Shown: positions 1 to 13,080, counted from the stretch's first letter. The stretch is DNA of 64,000 nucleotides from Lycorma delicatula (GCF_047948215.1 NC_134455.1:306670147-306734146); one strand, 5' to 3'. The notes: generated by a model not told the origin, from the letters alone. Numbers and translations are program-made.

Positions 1-452
1 TTATGCTCATCATAACTATAATCAATAATTAAGGTGCAAGTGTTATAATGGAACAAAAATATTTTTTTTATCTCCTTCCCAAATGGAACTTTGAGAACAT
101 CCTTGTGCAACTAGGGATTATGTAATGTTTTGGTTGGCTACTACAAAAAAAAAAATGTACCATATAATCCAATAGTGTTAATATCATGTTAACTGATTTC
201 CAGGTGAATTTTAGTTGTATATGAATGTCTCGAGCAACAAAAATGTAGATTGGCATTGCAGATGGAACATTTCTTTTGTTTTGGTAATAAATTAGCCAAT
301 GAGGAAATGAGATTGATTTTGAGAGTTAAAGGGAATATTAACAAATTAATATTCTCATATGTGCCAATAGTACAGTATATCATGTATGTTATCAGTTAGG
401 AATTTAAATTGGGAGTATCTTGTATAATTATGAGGTATAAATTCAATATTAC

Positions 453-494
453 AGGTAATACTCATAAATTACTAGTAATTTATGAGTATTACCT
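453..494. repeat. 42-bp perfect palindrome
   Basis: Two 21-base arms (left arm AGGTAATACTCATAAATTAC plus T) are exact reverse complements with no spacer. Immediately to the right, 494-535 holds a 12-bp direct duplication (TTAAAGTATTTG) and a 9-bp inverted repeat (TTTGATTAC/GTAATCAAA). Confidence 0.9.
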
Positions 495-1066
495 TAAAGT
501 ATTTGATTACTTAAAGTATTTGGTAATCAAATGCAGTACATAGTCGAATAGAGTAACTCAACTGAATTTTTTGTCAATTTTAATGTTTTTGTAAGTTGCA
601 TACGATTCAAATGTTTATAACTTTATACTACATGATATTCATAAATATTATTATATGTGACTTTTTACTTGCTAAAATATACATCTACTTCTAGTACTTA
701 TAACTTGAATCTTGATTAGATTATTATTTGTAAACATGCAAACTTTATTTCATAAAGTTGATCTACATACATTTTACTAGATTTAAATTTTTAAATATGT
801 TTCAATGAAAAACATACATTAGCATTTTAAGAAAAATAGACTGATTTCTTTAAAAAAAAATTATATAAAACATGAAATTTATTCTAAAAAGACTAAATTC
901 AAAAATCTTAAAATTTTAATTGTATCCAATTATATTATTATTTTTTGTTCTTTATCAATACAACAATATTATTATTTTGTTTAAAAAAATAATTGCAAAT
1001 TTCAATTAATATGAAACAGAGGGCAGACAAAATTAACTTATCTGGATGAAATCAAAAGCTATTACA

Positions 1067-2302
1067 CAGGTATTCAATCTAAAAGAGGCCCCCCTCCCAC
1101 AACTTAGTTTAGTCTATAAGTAATAATTTATTGGCAGACACTTACATAATAAATTGTAGAAAGTATTAAAAATGATGTACCGTACCTATTTCCTGGATTG
1201 CATTGGTGATGTTCACCTTCATTTCCTGCAGGGTGTGTGGATTGCTCCTATAAAAAATTTCTTTTAAATAACCCTATGGAAAAAACCGGACTAATTAGAT
1301 CAGGAGATCTTGGTGGCCACAATCCTTTAGAAATGATTCTTCCATAAGAAAAAATTCTGTCGTATCTCCATAGTAGAGCAAGCTGCATGGCAAGTGGTGC
1401 TGTCCTGTTGCAATCAATAGTCATGCTCATCCTTTTGCTGTAAGGCTATTAACTATTGGACAGTTTCTTGGTAAATGGTTTTCATCCACGGTTTTCAAAA
1501 AACAAGGGTTGTATTATGCATTGTCTTGAAACCACACACCATATGCCTATTTTTTAATGAGTGTAGGGGAGATTCAAAGAAAATGTGTAGGTTTTCAGTA
1601 CTCAGGTTCGTTAGTTTTGACTATTAACATACCCACTAAAGTGAAACCATGCTTCATTTGTGAAAAACACTTCATCCAAAATGCCAATGTTGCCTCTAAT
1701 GGGGGTTTTGAACCATTGATAACAACGAACCCTTTTAGCATAATCAGTATTAGTTAATTCATGGAAAACCTGCATTCAATAAGAATAACATTTCAACATT
1801 CTCCTCACTTCAGTGTTGACTGAAGCTAGTGAAACATTCTTTTCCTGGCTTAGCCTCCTCAAAGATTTATGAGGAGATCTTGTAACTGCTGCTTTAATGA
1901 CCTATGTCGAGTGTGTTTCTCTTCTAAAAAACCTGTTCACAAAATTGTTTAACTAACTTCTGAATAACACTTATCATTGGTGCTTCCTTTTCAAATTTTT
2001 CTCGTAAATTTTGCTAATGAAATTGAGATTTTGCCTCTAAATAAGTTTCCATCACGAATACACATTCTTTAACAGTTAACCGCATTTTAAAAAACAATAC
2101 ACGATTATGCAACCTTGCTCAAAAGCAATGCATGACGCAATGGCAATACTCAATGTGCAGGCAATAAACAGTCCTTCCCACTCCACATGTCATACCAACA
2201 TCTTCCACTTATCAATCTCGCACCAATATATGCATTTTTACAAAAATATTTGTTTAGTATAAATTATTGAGTGATGGGGCTTCTTTTAAGTTGAACATCC
2301 TG
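1067..2302 (-). mobile_element. Decayed Tc1/mariner element, DD41D (rosa/Visitor-like) type
   Basis: The ends match as terminal inverted repeats (left CAGGTATTCAATCTAAAAGA, right reverse-complement CAGGATGTTCAACTTAAAAG, both running on into AGRCCCC). Right TA flank is at 2303-2304; the left one is mutated. Minus-strand reading through several frameshifts shows a start MRLTVKECVF, DEVFFTNEAWFHFSGYVN, the catalytic QQDSTTCHAA block near 1390 and WPPRSPDL near 1310. It belongs to the same broad clade as the element at 42470-43791 but is far more decayed. No intact transposase. Confidence 0.75.
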
Positions 2303-2304
2303 TA

Positions 2305-5300
2305 GTTCAATTATTACTCTACAAAAAAAAGATTGTTAAATGACTGATAGCCCCAATGAGATGCGGATGATATTATATCATCTGTGCAAATAAACAAAAC
2401 TTCAAAAAACAGCTGTTAAACAACCAATTTGCAATGATGAGTTAACCACTAGACCAATCCGATGGAGTAATGTGTTAATATTCTTCCAGAAAATCTTTTC
2501 AGAACAGTAATTTGCATTTATAAATCACATTCTGGAATATTTTTTTAAAGCAAGTTTTTTTTTAATATAAATTAAATAATTCAATTTTGACATATTGATC
2601 TGTCTATTCATAACCATGTTGATTTTTACAGAAAGTAATTTTAGTACTGGCATAATTTAATTAGTATTAAATAAATAAATAAAATTAATTATTAATTTTT
2701 TTATCTTAGCTATATTTAGTTATATGACACATGAGCGTTTCTCATATATATCTTAATTAGTTACCTCCTTTCAAGAGATATTCACTCTGCAATTTACTAT
2801 TCCACAAATATCCATTTATAAAATATTAGAGAACAGGACCAGATCTCAAGATTTTCTTCAGAAAGTGGACAGACCAGAAGACAGCATCCACCTCAAGAAA
2901 ATCCTCATAATAGGGAATGTAGCATAAATTAAATAGAGAAATGTTATTTCCAAGAATTAAATCTAATATTTTATATAATTCTGTTTTTATGAATGGATGA
3001 TTACACACCATTATTCAAATAAAAAACTATATTTAAATGCAGTATTTTAGAAGTACTTCATAATTTATTGTTGTAAATTAAAATTTTCTTATGATAAAAT
3101 TAATTTTAAACAAAGGAGATTCATTGTTCAATTATGTGAAAGTATAGTATCATTTCATGAAAAAAATTTTTAATTTATGATAAACTCAAACTCCATGTTA
3201 ATTCCTCAATAATATGAAAAGATCAATGCAGATGAAAGGCATAACAGCCTTTAATTTAAAAAGTTTATAATGTTTTATTAATTGCTTGTAAAATTTGGGT
3301 TCTATGAAATATAGTTTTTACCTGCAAAATATTAATCTATAATCATTTGAGCTTATTCTTGAAAAGTGTTATAATTGAAACTACTTCAAAAGAAAAATAA
3401 TTATTTATAATGAAATATTAAAAGAAGTACATGGTATAAATAATGCTAGTGTCAATTAGTCAGCATTCATTATATTCTGAATCAGCAATACCCATCTAAA
3501 ATTACAATATAGTTAATGGCTAGCAACTTTTGTTTCAACCATTTGCTTCTGAAAACAACATTCTATTGAAATTTGAACTCAAAAACATTTTTTAAAAATT
3601 GGCACAACACAAAATGGATTTTTATCCTTTTATATAGGAAGTATAAAAATCCTTCCACACAAAACCATCATGTATCCATTAAAAAAACCACAAATATAAT
3701 CAACTGTCATGGTAAAAAAAAATAAGCATGTAATATACCTATTCCATCACATTATAATAGAATCTTTTTTTGCGACACTTAATTAGCAATCAGAAATTTT
3801 AATAGAGTATAAGAATTATCAACGTTCACTACGATTTGAACATGGTGGTTTCAGAATAAAAAAAGAAGCTGTCACTCCACCATGGAGATTGACAGAAGTG
3901 TTCCCAACAGCAAACTCAAGAATTTGTCCCTTAGATTTAAAATCAAAAAGACATTTTAAATCATTTATCCATTTTAACCACAATAAGAAACTGAAATACT
4001 CTGTTAATAATTTAAGAAACCAGCAACCTGAAAATTTTTTCTGTTGTATAAAATTATTTTATTATACTCTAATCTTTGCTTTATACTGCTAAATAAAATT
4101 ATTCTGCTATAGAGTTACTGTAATAGATATTTTTACGGAATATTATAGCTAAAAATAATTTACACAAGAACAGAATAAAATGAGGAATTTTTTATGATTT
4201 CATGTTTATGTATTAATTAGAAAGTAAATCAGCTTTTTAATTGTTTAAAAAATGGAAAGATCCTCATTTTAACCCAGTAATATATTTTTTCTGCAATTTT
4301 CAAGCATGACAATGATTTTTTTTATCTTGAAAAGTAAGCTCTGTTAGCTTTCTTGAAAGTTCTTTCCAAATGAAAATTTTTTTTAAAGAATAACATATTG
4401 CAGTTTTAAAGATTTTTTCTTTTTCCTATTATTATTTAGTGTTTGGTGATGCGTGATGATACATAATATGTCATTTGATTCTTAAAGTACTTTATGCAAA
4501 AATTCATCTAAAACTTAACTAATAGTAGACAAGTTTTACTGGAATAATAAATAATAGCTACCCTAACTCCAAAGATAATTAGCACATATTTGGTAGCAAT
4601 TTGTCATTTCTCTGTATTCCTTTTCTTATTTTATAGACACAGATTTCTCATAGTTTCTGTTTCTTATGAATTGTTTCATAAGGAAAGCATTTTTGGTGGC
4701 CTACCCAAATTTTAAATATAAATAAAATTAAAGAATTTAAAATAAAATGTAGATGTTAAAAATTATCATAATAGTAATAAAACGTAGCATAACTTGTAAA
4801 AATGGACACAAAAAAATTCAGTACATCGTTATATTTTGATTTTTTTAAGTAAACACCAAATTTAAAAATAGGTTAAGTTGTTGGTACTTCTATTTAATTT
4901 TGTGTCAAGTTAAAAAATCAAAATTAAAGAATTAAAAAAGGAATATTTTATTATGTTTCAGTGAGATTTTAAATTAGTTTTTTAGTAAATAATATGATGC
5001 TGTAAAAATTTTAATAACCAATGTAAAAGTTACACAATAGCATATACAATTTAAATTTACATAACTTGAATAATTATGACAACCTTATTTAACAGCAATA
5101 AGTTTGAATGGTTTTTTCAATTTTTTTTTTTTAAATGGTTAATAAAATATTAAATATCAAAAGAAAAAATAATTCAAATGTTCATAACAAGTTTATATTA
5201 CTATATTACTTTAAAAAGGAGACCAAAAATTATTAATTATTGAGTTTAAATATTGCATAAGAAATTTATATCAAAAGTAAATTTGTACAAACAGAAATTC

Positions 5301-7100
5301 TGGACACTTCAAGATTTTTGTTTACCTACACACATTTATTTAAACAAAATTTCAGTAAGGGATAGTTACACATTGAAAGAAAACATAGTAAATCAAACCT
5401 TAAAAAGTTCTTTAACATCAAAACAGCTAAAATTAATATATATAAATGAGCAGGTGTAATATGAATGGTGTATGACTTAACACAGTGTAAAATTAACACC
5501 TACTTGGAAATTATTATTTTTAAAACAGTACTGCAGAAGTAAATAAACTTTGTAAAAAAAAAAGCCAAAAACTATAACAATCAAAAGGAATACGTCAAAT
5601 AACCTTTATTTTAAAAAAATTATATTTTAATAAATTAAGTTAAAAAATATGACAAAAAAATTTGAGAAATTTCTTTATTGCTATCAAAAAGATAATTTTT
5701 TTCATTAATTTACAAATTATTTGTTTTATTACTATTTAAATAACAAGAATGTAAAACAATAGAATAAACATGCAAGATTTAAAAATGTTAAATATTTTGT
5801 ATCATACTAGTAAATCCAACCATTCATTCCATTATGATTTTGCAAACTAGATTAATTATTTAAATTACAAAAATAGATTTTAATGATAAATTTTTAATAT
5901 GTATTCATATAAATAAAGGATTAAATTAAAAAGTTATTGGAAATTCTAAGTATGAAATGATGAGTGGTTATAATAAGAGAAAGATTTCATCTTATCTAAG
6001 TGACCCATTCTTAGCTTCTCACAAATTCATTCAAATTGTTTTGTTCGTTTACAAATTTGAGGCCCCACCTTTGGCAAGTAGTTCCAAAATCCCAGACAGT
6101 CGTCTAATTTCTTGGCTCAAACACAACTTGGCTTAGACTGGGAGAACAGAGTCAGTTGACCTGGGAGAGAATCGGAGGTTATATTTAGATTCTGCCATAT
6201 GCCTTGTTAACATAAATACATAACTATAACAGTTCAACATTTCTCCAACTGACAAGATATAATCAAATACAATTCTCAAATCTTATTAAGTTTAAAAATC
6301 TACTCGTGTCAAAATTATTTAATTTAACAAAATATTAAACATACAAGACAAATAACTTAAATATGTAAAAAGAAAAAATAAATGAAAATTAAAAAAGTAT
6401 TTCGTGAATGCCTTTATAAGTTAATAAAAAACACAATTCAACTGAAATTTTTAACTCAGAAAATTTATTATTAGGTCACATTTAATTGAAATTGTTTATC
6501 AAATTTGTTCCTGATAGAGAAATCTTAATAATATCTATTAAATTTTCACTTCCCTTTCTTTCATTTACACATGTTTTGCAAATCCCAGATCTACTGTAAG
6601 AAATAATTTGTTTTGTATGATATAATAAATCTGTAAATGAAGCAGTCCAAATCTAACTAGCAATTTAAACAAAACTTGGGAGTTATAACTTTGACTAAAG
6701 AAATTCTGAAAAAAGTACAATTTATTTTAAAATAAACTATTTATAATCAGTTGGGGTAGTGATTGGCATACTGACATCTAGATCAGTTGATCTCTGGTAT
6801 CATTTTATCAACAATCATTTCATCTACTTTGAAATGTATGTGAAAGCATGTTGAAAATAATAATAAACATTTACAATTGTATATAAAAATACAATTATTT
6901 TTAAAGAATATTTTATTTATTGAAAATTGCACAGGAACATAAGAATCTTTTAATAATCAGTTATATTGTGATTATTTTATAGAATTTCTTATTACTTTTG
7001 TCTCTGTACCAAACATTTAATTAAGAAATTGTTATTACAAATTGTACTCCCAATTATCTAATATTTTATCTATTCTAACCCCTGATTTATCTAATAAAAT
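2305..7100. other. AT-rich DNA without recognisable genes (one low-GC exception at 6060-6180)
   Basis: Only short ORFs without family motifs are present. The stretch 2826-3011 is slightly richer in GC and open on the minus strand, but it shows no recognisable motif or splice context. The segment at about 6055-6180 is annotated separately. Confidence 0.5.
6055..6180 (-). other. GC-richer island, possible conserved or exonic segment (uncertain)
   Basis: About 125 bp clearly richer in GC than the surroundings. On the minus strand two successive C/T-rich tracts ending in CCAG (TCTCTCCCAG and TTCTCCCAG) precede an open frame reading KLCLSQEIRRLSGILELLAK then GGASNL and a stop. That could be the C-terminal helix of a protein. 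However, the frame is closed by a TAA directly upstream of the first codon, so the junction would have to fall a few bases inside. Alternatively it is a repeat fragment. Confidence 0.2.
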
Positions 7101-7109
7101 CCTTTTTTT

Positions 7110-7265
7110 TGTATATTTAGATTAACCAACCCGACAAAATAGGTAAATTTGATTCATCAGCAAAGATCACTTTTCAAAATTCTGCCACCATGCATTCTCT
7201 TCTATAGTTCCCTGAACCATTTCTATTGTACCTTCCCATTTTGAACCTGTTTGGATAATAAACTA
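7110..7265 (-). mobile_element. Tc1-like transposase fragment
   Basis: The minus strand reads VAEF-stop-KVIFADESNLPIL, matching the W-x-x-V-I-F-S-D-E-S block around the first catalytic Asp of Tc1-type transposases, preceded by YRRECM. Only about 50 residues are visible and no TIRs were found. Confidence 0.6.
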
Positions 7266-8285
7266 TAAATTGTTTTATAAAAGTAAGGCATAAAAAATAT
7301 TAAAAAAAGAGGAATAGACAGTTTGTGTTTATGTAAACAGAAAAATTAAACTTCCACTGTCCCAGACCAATAAAGTTTCTTCACTTTTAATTATTTTTAT
7401 TAAGATTATGAAATTTTACTTTAATTTTTTAAGTTTATATAAATCATTAATCTTAATAATGTGTAATTCATGTAGTACAAAATGTCATGTGAAGTAACTG
7501 TACTTCTTTCACCAGTTTTTTCTCATCTATTCAACTACTTGAGCTACCTACATTTTCCTTATAAGAAATTAAAGAGTAATCCTCCCTTTTAGAAGGAATA
7601 ATAACTTAAAAGCTGTCGTACCCCAAAATCACATTGTCACATACTATTGATAAAATTAGATATTAATTTTGTTAAGAAAATGATTAAATATTAACTGTTA
7701 AATTTACTAATGTAAAAATGACCAAATCTAAATAGTATTATACAAAAGAAAAATATAACAATTATAATCTTTAAAAAATCTTTCAAAATTATTGATACAT
7801 AAATATTATTTTCAAAATCAGATAAAGCAAACTTCAGTGAAACAAACCTATTAAGTGTTTTATTTTAAATATGACCATTCTTAACACTTGTAGTAGCTAC
7901 CACTCGGTAATTTCTCTTGTGGCTAGCATACTTGCTAACTCAAAGTTGACATGTTTTGTGTATCTATCAGTTACGACACACATAACTACTTTTGGTCATT
8001 TATATGTGAAATGAAAAGTTATAAAATGAATAAACTGATGTTGGCAAAGACTGAAATTTCGGTAGTGATATAATTTTGGATTTTCAAAAATTGATGTACT
8101 GTTGACTGATTTCTTCCCACAAAGAATGACTGCTGCAGAAGTCTTCTGTAAAAATCGAAAACATGCTAGTCAATCAATCGGTCACTAGTTTATCAATTAG
8201 TTAATCTCTTTCTAATAATATAATAGATTTACATATTTTCATATATATTCAGATTCAGTCATTTCATTGTAAATATAAATAAATA

Positions 8286-8333
8286 ATACTCTTTATATAT
8301 CTCTTTATAATACTCTTAATAATACTCTTTATG
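8286..8333. repeat. Short tandem duplications of AATACTCTTTAT-like units
   Basis: The 12-bp unit AATACTCTTTAT and close variants (CTCTTTATAATACTCTTAAT) recur about four times in under 50 bp. Confidence 0.7.
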
Positions 8334-9179
8334 TATATCAATTTTAATTCATTCATTTTAAAGATATAAAGAAAATATCATTGTATTATTAAATTTATAG
8401 GCAATAATAAAAAAAAATTAAAGTTACATACACTGTAGATCATGCGAATAATATATTTTATAATCTTAATTTAAAAGGAACAAGATAAATTTCCCTTTTT
8501 AATGTGGTACTTTATTTTTGCTTTATAAATCATCCTATACCCCTTCTTATCAACCCACCCCCTATTCATTAACAACATTGCTCACTAAGAAATATTTAAT
8601 ACATCCAGTTAACATTTTTACTAAATGCACTTTAAGGAAATTGAAATACTGTCCAAATTTCACTTTTATTTTATTCTTACATGAATTTGTAACTTTAGAT
8701 TAACTAAAATGTTGTTTGAAATCGTATTTTCTAAACTGTCTTATTACAGCTATTAGTGAATAGAACAAAATAATTCTTTCTGTAGTAGATTAATTGTAGT
8801 TAATTAAAACAGCACAAATTATTTAGCTGTAAACTAATTATAATTAAGCTGTAATTAATGTTATAATGTTAGTTACAAGTAGTTATAATTATCAACTAGT
8901 TAGTTAACAAGCAACACACAGGACAATAATAAACATTAGTAGTTATTCAAAATGCATCACTGACAATGAATAAGTCAGACATGAGCCAAAATATACATAA
9001 GTACTTGGCAAGAGGGTTTATGCTATAAAGATTTCTTCTTAATAACACAAGTTTTGTGGGTATGTGTGTGATTGTGCACATACATGTTTTCACTATTTTT
9101 TTCAATAAAAAGTGTACAAAATCTACCATCATTTTTTATTACAAAAGATTATTTTAGTCCAATTTAAGTAAAGCATCTA

Positions 9180-10260
9180 CACACAGTTGTACTTATTCAG
9201 ACCAACCACTCTTATCCCAACTCTCTTTTGAAGATCTTCTTGCCAGGTGTAATGCCAGTGGTTTCATGCACAGATCCTCTGTAAGCCATTAAAAGTAGAA
9301 GTAGTTTCTTGTCTCAGTCTTGCTGACTAACCTAAATGACCTTTCTTACTTTTTTCTCTGTAGTTTTGATGTAGTGTTCTATCATGTAATCTGACTGGGT
9401 GAAGCGATGTAGTTCTCATTTTTTGTACACCAAAACGCTCAAAAACTTCTTGCAAATAACGAGATTCAAAGTTGTTTAGACAAGATTCTAGAGTGTCATC
9501 GATTTGTGGTAGAGGAAAACAGTACTTCTTTGTAACATTGTTCAGTCTTCTGTAATCCATGCAGAAATGCAGTTCGCTGTTCTTCTTCTTGACTATTACA
9601 ACAGGAGAGAACCAAAGAATTTCCAAATCATGAATGACTACTTTATCTTTCACTATTTTGTTATGCTGGAGATAAGCGATATGGTGCTTGATGGATTGGG
9701 TGTCTCCCATGCTGATGCAATGATACACTTTACTTTTACGCCGTAAGAATCTTCTTCTGTTGCAAAGAGATCTTGATATTTGACGATAAACTGCCATAAC
9801 GCCGAGGTTTACCATCCGGATGGTAACCTTCTTTGTATTTGAAACGTGTAACTTATGCCATCTTCTTGAGGGGATTTGAGAATTCGCCTATCATCAGCTT
9901 GCTCTGGGCTGGATCATCTCATTTTTTAATAGTATCACACTTGCTGAATGTAGTTTGCTTCATGGACTCCACATCTCTACCTCTTTATTATCTACTAGCA
10001 GCAGATATTGTCTGATGTCCACAGCCATGTCATAAGCTCACAGGATGTGCAGACCAAGGATGAAATTGTGCTTAATCTCAGTGATGAATACCCATACACA
10101 AAAAGAGTAGCGACCGAGCTGTAAACTAGTGCGTGTGTAAACTTGTGGGACCTCACTGGACTCTGGCAGCATATATATATCTCCTGACTTGCAGTACCAG
10201 TACTTGACCCATCCTGTTGATTGTTCAAGTATAATAATTTTTGTTGTCTATGTCTTCAAC
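9180..10260 (-). mobile_element. Ty3/gypsy-type pol remnant with internal deletion
   Basis: Minus strand, from high to low coordinate. First comes a protease C-terminal region (RTSLQLGRY, then EIKHNFILGLHIL, AYDMAVDIRQYLLLVDNKEV with one stop). Next is the RT N-terminus (WFSPVVIVKKKNSELHFCMD, YRRLNNVTKKYCFPLPQIDD) at about 9640-9480. This jumps directly to integrase (ESRYLQEVFERFGVQKMRTT, SLHP) at about 9470-9390, then LLLLMAYRGSVHETTGITPG near 9290-9230. The RT catalytic YxDD, RNase H and the integrase N-terminus are missing between ESCLNNF and ESRYL. No LTRs were identified. Nonfunctional. Confidence 0.85.
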
Positions 10261-11035
10261 ACTTTTCTATACGTCCTTTTTCTAGAGAGAATCCCTATGT
10301 TATCTCTTCTAGATTCTTCTTTCTTCATTTTCTTCTTTCAGGAAGCTTCTGTACCCATTACATTATAATAAAACAGATGAAACTTCAGTTGAGTCTCTAC
10401 CACCCAGATCCTTAGTCCACACATAAAAGAAAGGTTTAAGTCAGTTATACATAAACTGTAAAACCCAAACTGTCTCACATAATATGCTTTTTGAATACGA
10501 GATTTGGGCAAACGCTGCACTTGCTGCATATCAAAACATAAAGCAACTAATGTAATTGAATTATAATCTTAGTAATTCATGGAATGCTAAGGCATGCATG
10601 CTTCTTATAAATTCTCTTCTGTGGCATGCAATTAAGTTTTTATTCCTTCTTTCCTGTGTTTATTTGTTGAATAAGAGGTGTGCAGAAACTGCATACATCA
10701 GACACTAAACTTTTAAATCCTATGTTGAATTTATTACAGAAAATTCTTTGAAACGTAAGTCTAGATAACTTTAATTGAATATCAACTTTATCATCATACA
10801 GTTTCCACAGTAATTTATAGTAAATTCACTATTTAAATACACATGCCATGATTTTCTTCTGCTATAATGGCTCTCAGAATCTTTAAGGTTACCAATAATT
10901 TTCTGATTGATTCCTTTTACTAACTTCCCCAGATTTTACTAACTTACAAATAGTATTAAGACGGCATGTTTTAATCAAAGTTAAATGCCTAAAATATTTT
11001 TTACATAAATAAATTCATCAGATCTTTGATGGAAG

Positions 11036-11371
11036 TCAATAACTAACATAAAAAGCATGAGGTTTTTTTGGTGCATCATTATTTATTTGTATGTGGTGTA
11101 TGTCACTTGATTTTTCTATTATTGATATCAAGCTTGGAATCTTATTAGCTTGAATAATTTTATTTGGACACTTATCTAACTTATTTCTTATAAATAATGC
11201 ATTATCAGTAGATCTTAATTTAAAATAAGAAACATTTTTAATGTTATGTTTACATGGATTGGAAAAATTAGAACCAGTAAGTAATTGCACTATAACTCTT
11301 CCATACATTACATTTTTTGGAGTCCCTCTTGAAATATTTTTCACAAAATCACCTTCATCATAGAAACAAAC
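11036..11371 (-). CDS. Terminal exon of an unidentified host gene
   Basis: An open minus-strand frame of 111 codons plus stop begins right after a good splice acceptor (TTTTAAGTTTTCAG). It encodes VCFYDEGDFVKN then ISRGTPKNVMYGRVIVQLL, a middle with two Cys (NPCKHN, DKCPNK), and a tail DAPKKPHAFYVSY. The mixed, non-repetitive composition and the acceptor favour a real 3'-terminal exon rather than chance in such AT-rich DNA. I do not recognise the family. No upstream exon was identified between 11372 and about 13000, where introns of several kb would be normal here. A transposon-derived ORF is the main alternative. Confidence 0.5.
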   Translation of the reverse strand, partial: VCFYDEGDFVKNISRGTPKNVMYGRVIVQLLTGSNFSNPCKHNIKNVSYFKLRSTDNALFIRNKLDKCPNKIIQANKIPSLISIIEKSSDIHHIQINNDAPKKPHAFYVSY

Positions 11372-11434
11372 CTGAAAACTTAAAACACAAACACTTGAAT
11401 AATAAGAGAATAATTACAAAAAACAGACTCTGTA

Positions 11435-11580
11435 CTTGTTCTCAGGATCACATGTCAGGAATGGCCAACCTGAGACTGTAAAAGACTACACTTCATTTAC
11501 ATTCATACATATCTCCTCATTCATTCTCTGAAGTAATAACTTACAGATGATTCCAGGGGCTAAACAGAAAAGGGCAGTTA
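11435..11580 (+). repeat. SINE copy (diverged)
   Basis: The 3' part (TCATTCTCTGAAGTAATAAC, then CCAGGGGCTAAACAGAAAA) matches the tail of the SINE at 37570-37695 (CTCTGAAGCAATACC ... CCCAGAAATTAAACAAAAA). Upstream, ATCACATGTCAGGAATGGCC resembles the ATCCC-x-TCAGGCATGGC part after box B in that copy. Confidence 0.6.
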
Positions 11581-11599
11581 GGTGACATCATACTTGCCT

Positions 11600-12770
11600 T
11601 TTGTTAATTGTTTGGACATGTTAGTTTTTGCTTGGATTTATGTAATTGACATGTTGGACTTTGGTTGAACAATCAAATTATTTTATTACAATATACAGGG
11701 ATTAATTGGATTTTCATTAATTTGAATTATATTCAATAAATCAGCTTATATTTTTTAATAACAGTACAGTGCTCAATGAATAATGAAATATTTTGGAAAT
11801 ATTGATTTTTGCTTGAATACAAATCAAATAAAATATATTTTAAGCATTTATTTATATATATATTTTTTTTGATTTACTTATTTCATAACATTTTCAGTTG
11901 CTCTTGCAACCTTTCCTAATAATAATTCATTGAAAGTAAATTTGGGACAGTGGAACATTACAAAGTACTTTTTGTTTCAATATAATTTTGAATGAACTTC
12001 ACCATCAGCTATCAAAACACAACATCATAAATAATATGTACATTAAGCAGTATTGATATAAGGATAATAAAACCAATTTTATATGCATACTTTAAAGAAA
12101 AAATATTCATAGGATCAGCTAAATTTAATTTAGAAGTCGTAAACTGTAGTACATTTATGGACTAAGCAAATCTTTTAATTTAAAAAATATATATGTATTT
12201 TTATTTTTAACCCAAACACATTTAAACAAATTGTTAATCCATAAATAATTTAGTTACAACAGTGACTTACATACTTAAAGCTGGTTGATAGAAAATAAAA
12301 ATACTCGTAATATAAAAGGTGAAGATATAAAATTAAATAAATAAGGCTAACAAATTTTCATAATTTGATGAAAAAATAAATTTGATCAGCTGTTTTCATG
12401 ATATAATGCTAGCACAAGATTGGTCTGTAGGGTGCTTAACATTTGAAATTTGACTTGTTAAATGATTTCAGTTGGGCAGAATTTGAAAATTATGTAAAAT
12501 TTGTTTGCTCTTATTGATCAGTAACTTTAACTTTACTTGTTTTGAACTGCATCCTGTAGCATCTTTGAATTAGCTATCATTAATTACTGATGATGTCAAT
12601 GATGCTTGTGTATAACCAATTAACTGGTTAGCATTTTACCTGAAAATTATTTAAAAAATATTTTCAAAGGAATCAACCCTATTAAAACTGTTACTGACAT
12701 GAGGCAGATCATATTTGTAATGTAATATTCACAATAAAAAGAATAATATAATAACTTTTGCTTTACATTA
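11600..12770. other. AT-rich DNA, nothing recognised
   Basis: There are no ORFs with motifs, no inverted termini and no RNA genes that I can support. Confidence 0.5.
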
Positions 12771-12779
12771 TCTCACGTT

Positions 12780-13080
12780 AAGTCTTTCTCACAGCTTTGA
12801 GCATATAAATCAACTGAAGTACAAAAGGCACTAGTCAGTTTCATTCTCTTACTCACGGTATTAGCTACACAGCCACATGGAAATAATGACTTGACACAAG
12901 TAGGGTGGGGTATCAGATTTATTTCAGGAAGATCAGCATGCATATATGGCTGTACAACAGCACATATGCCTCACTAAGGAAGGCAATCCATTGGAAACCA
13001 CTTCATTCTTTACTTTCCCAAGTAAACCTTGCATGAAATCTTGTTGTTATGGATAAAGACTGTATAATTTTATATACGAG
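12780..13080. repeat. Probable interspersed-repeat fragment
   Basis: The segment with AAGGAAGGCAATCCATTGGA and AACCACTTCATTCTTTACTT has the look of a decayed transposon-associated repeat. A related phrase (GTAATGGGAAACCATTCCTA) occurs near 29466. No coding capacity. Confidence 0.35.
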
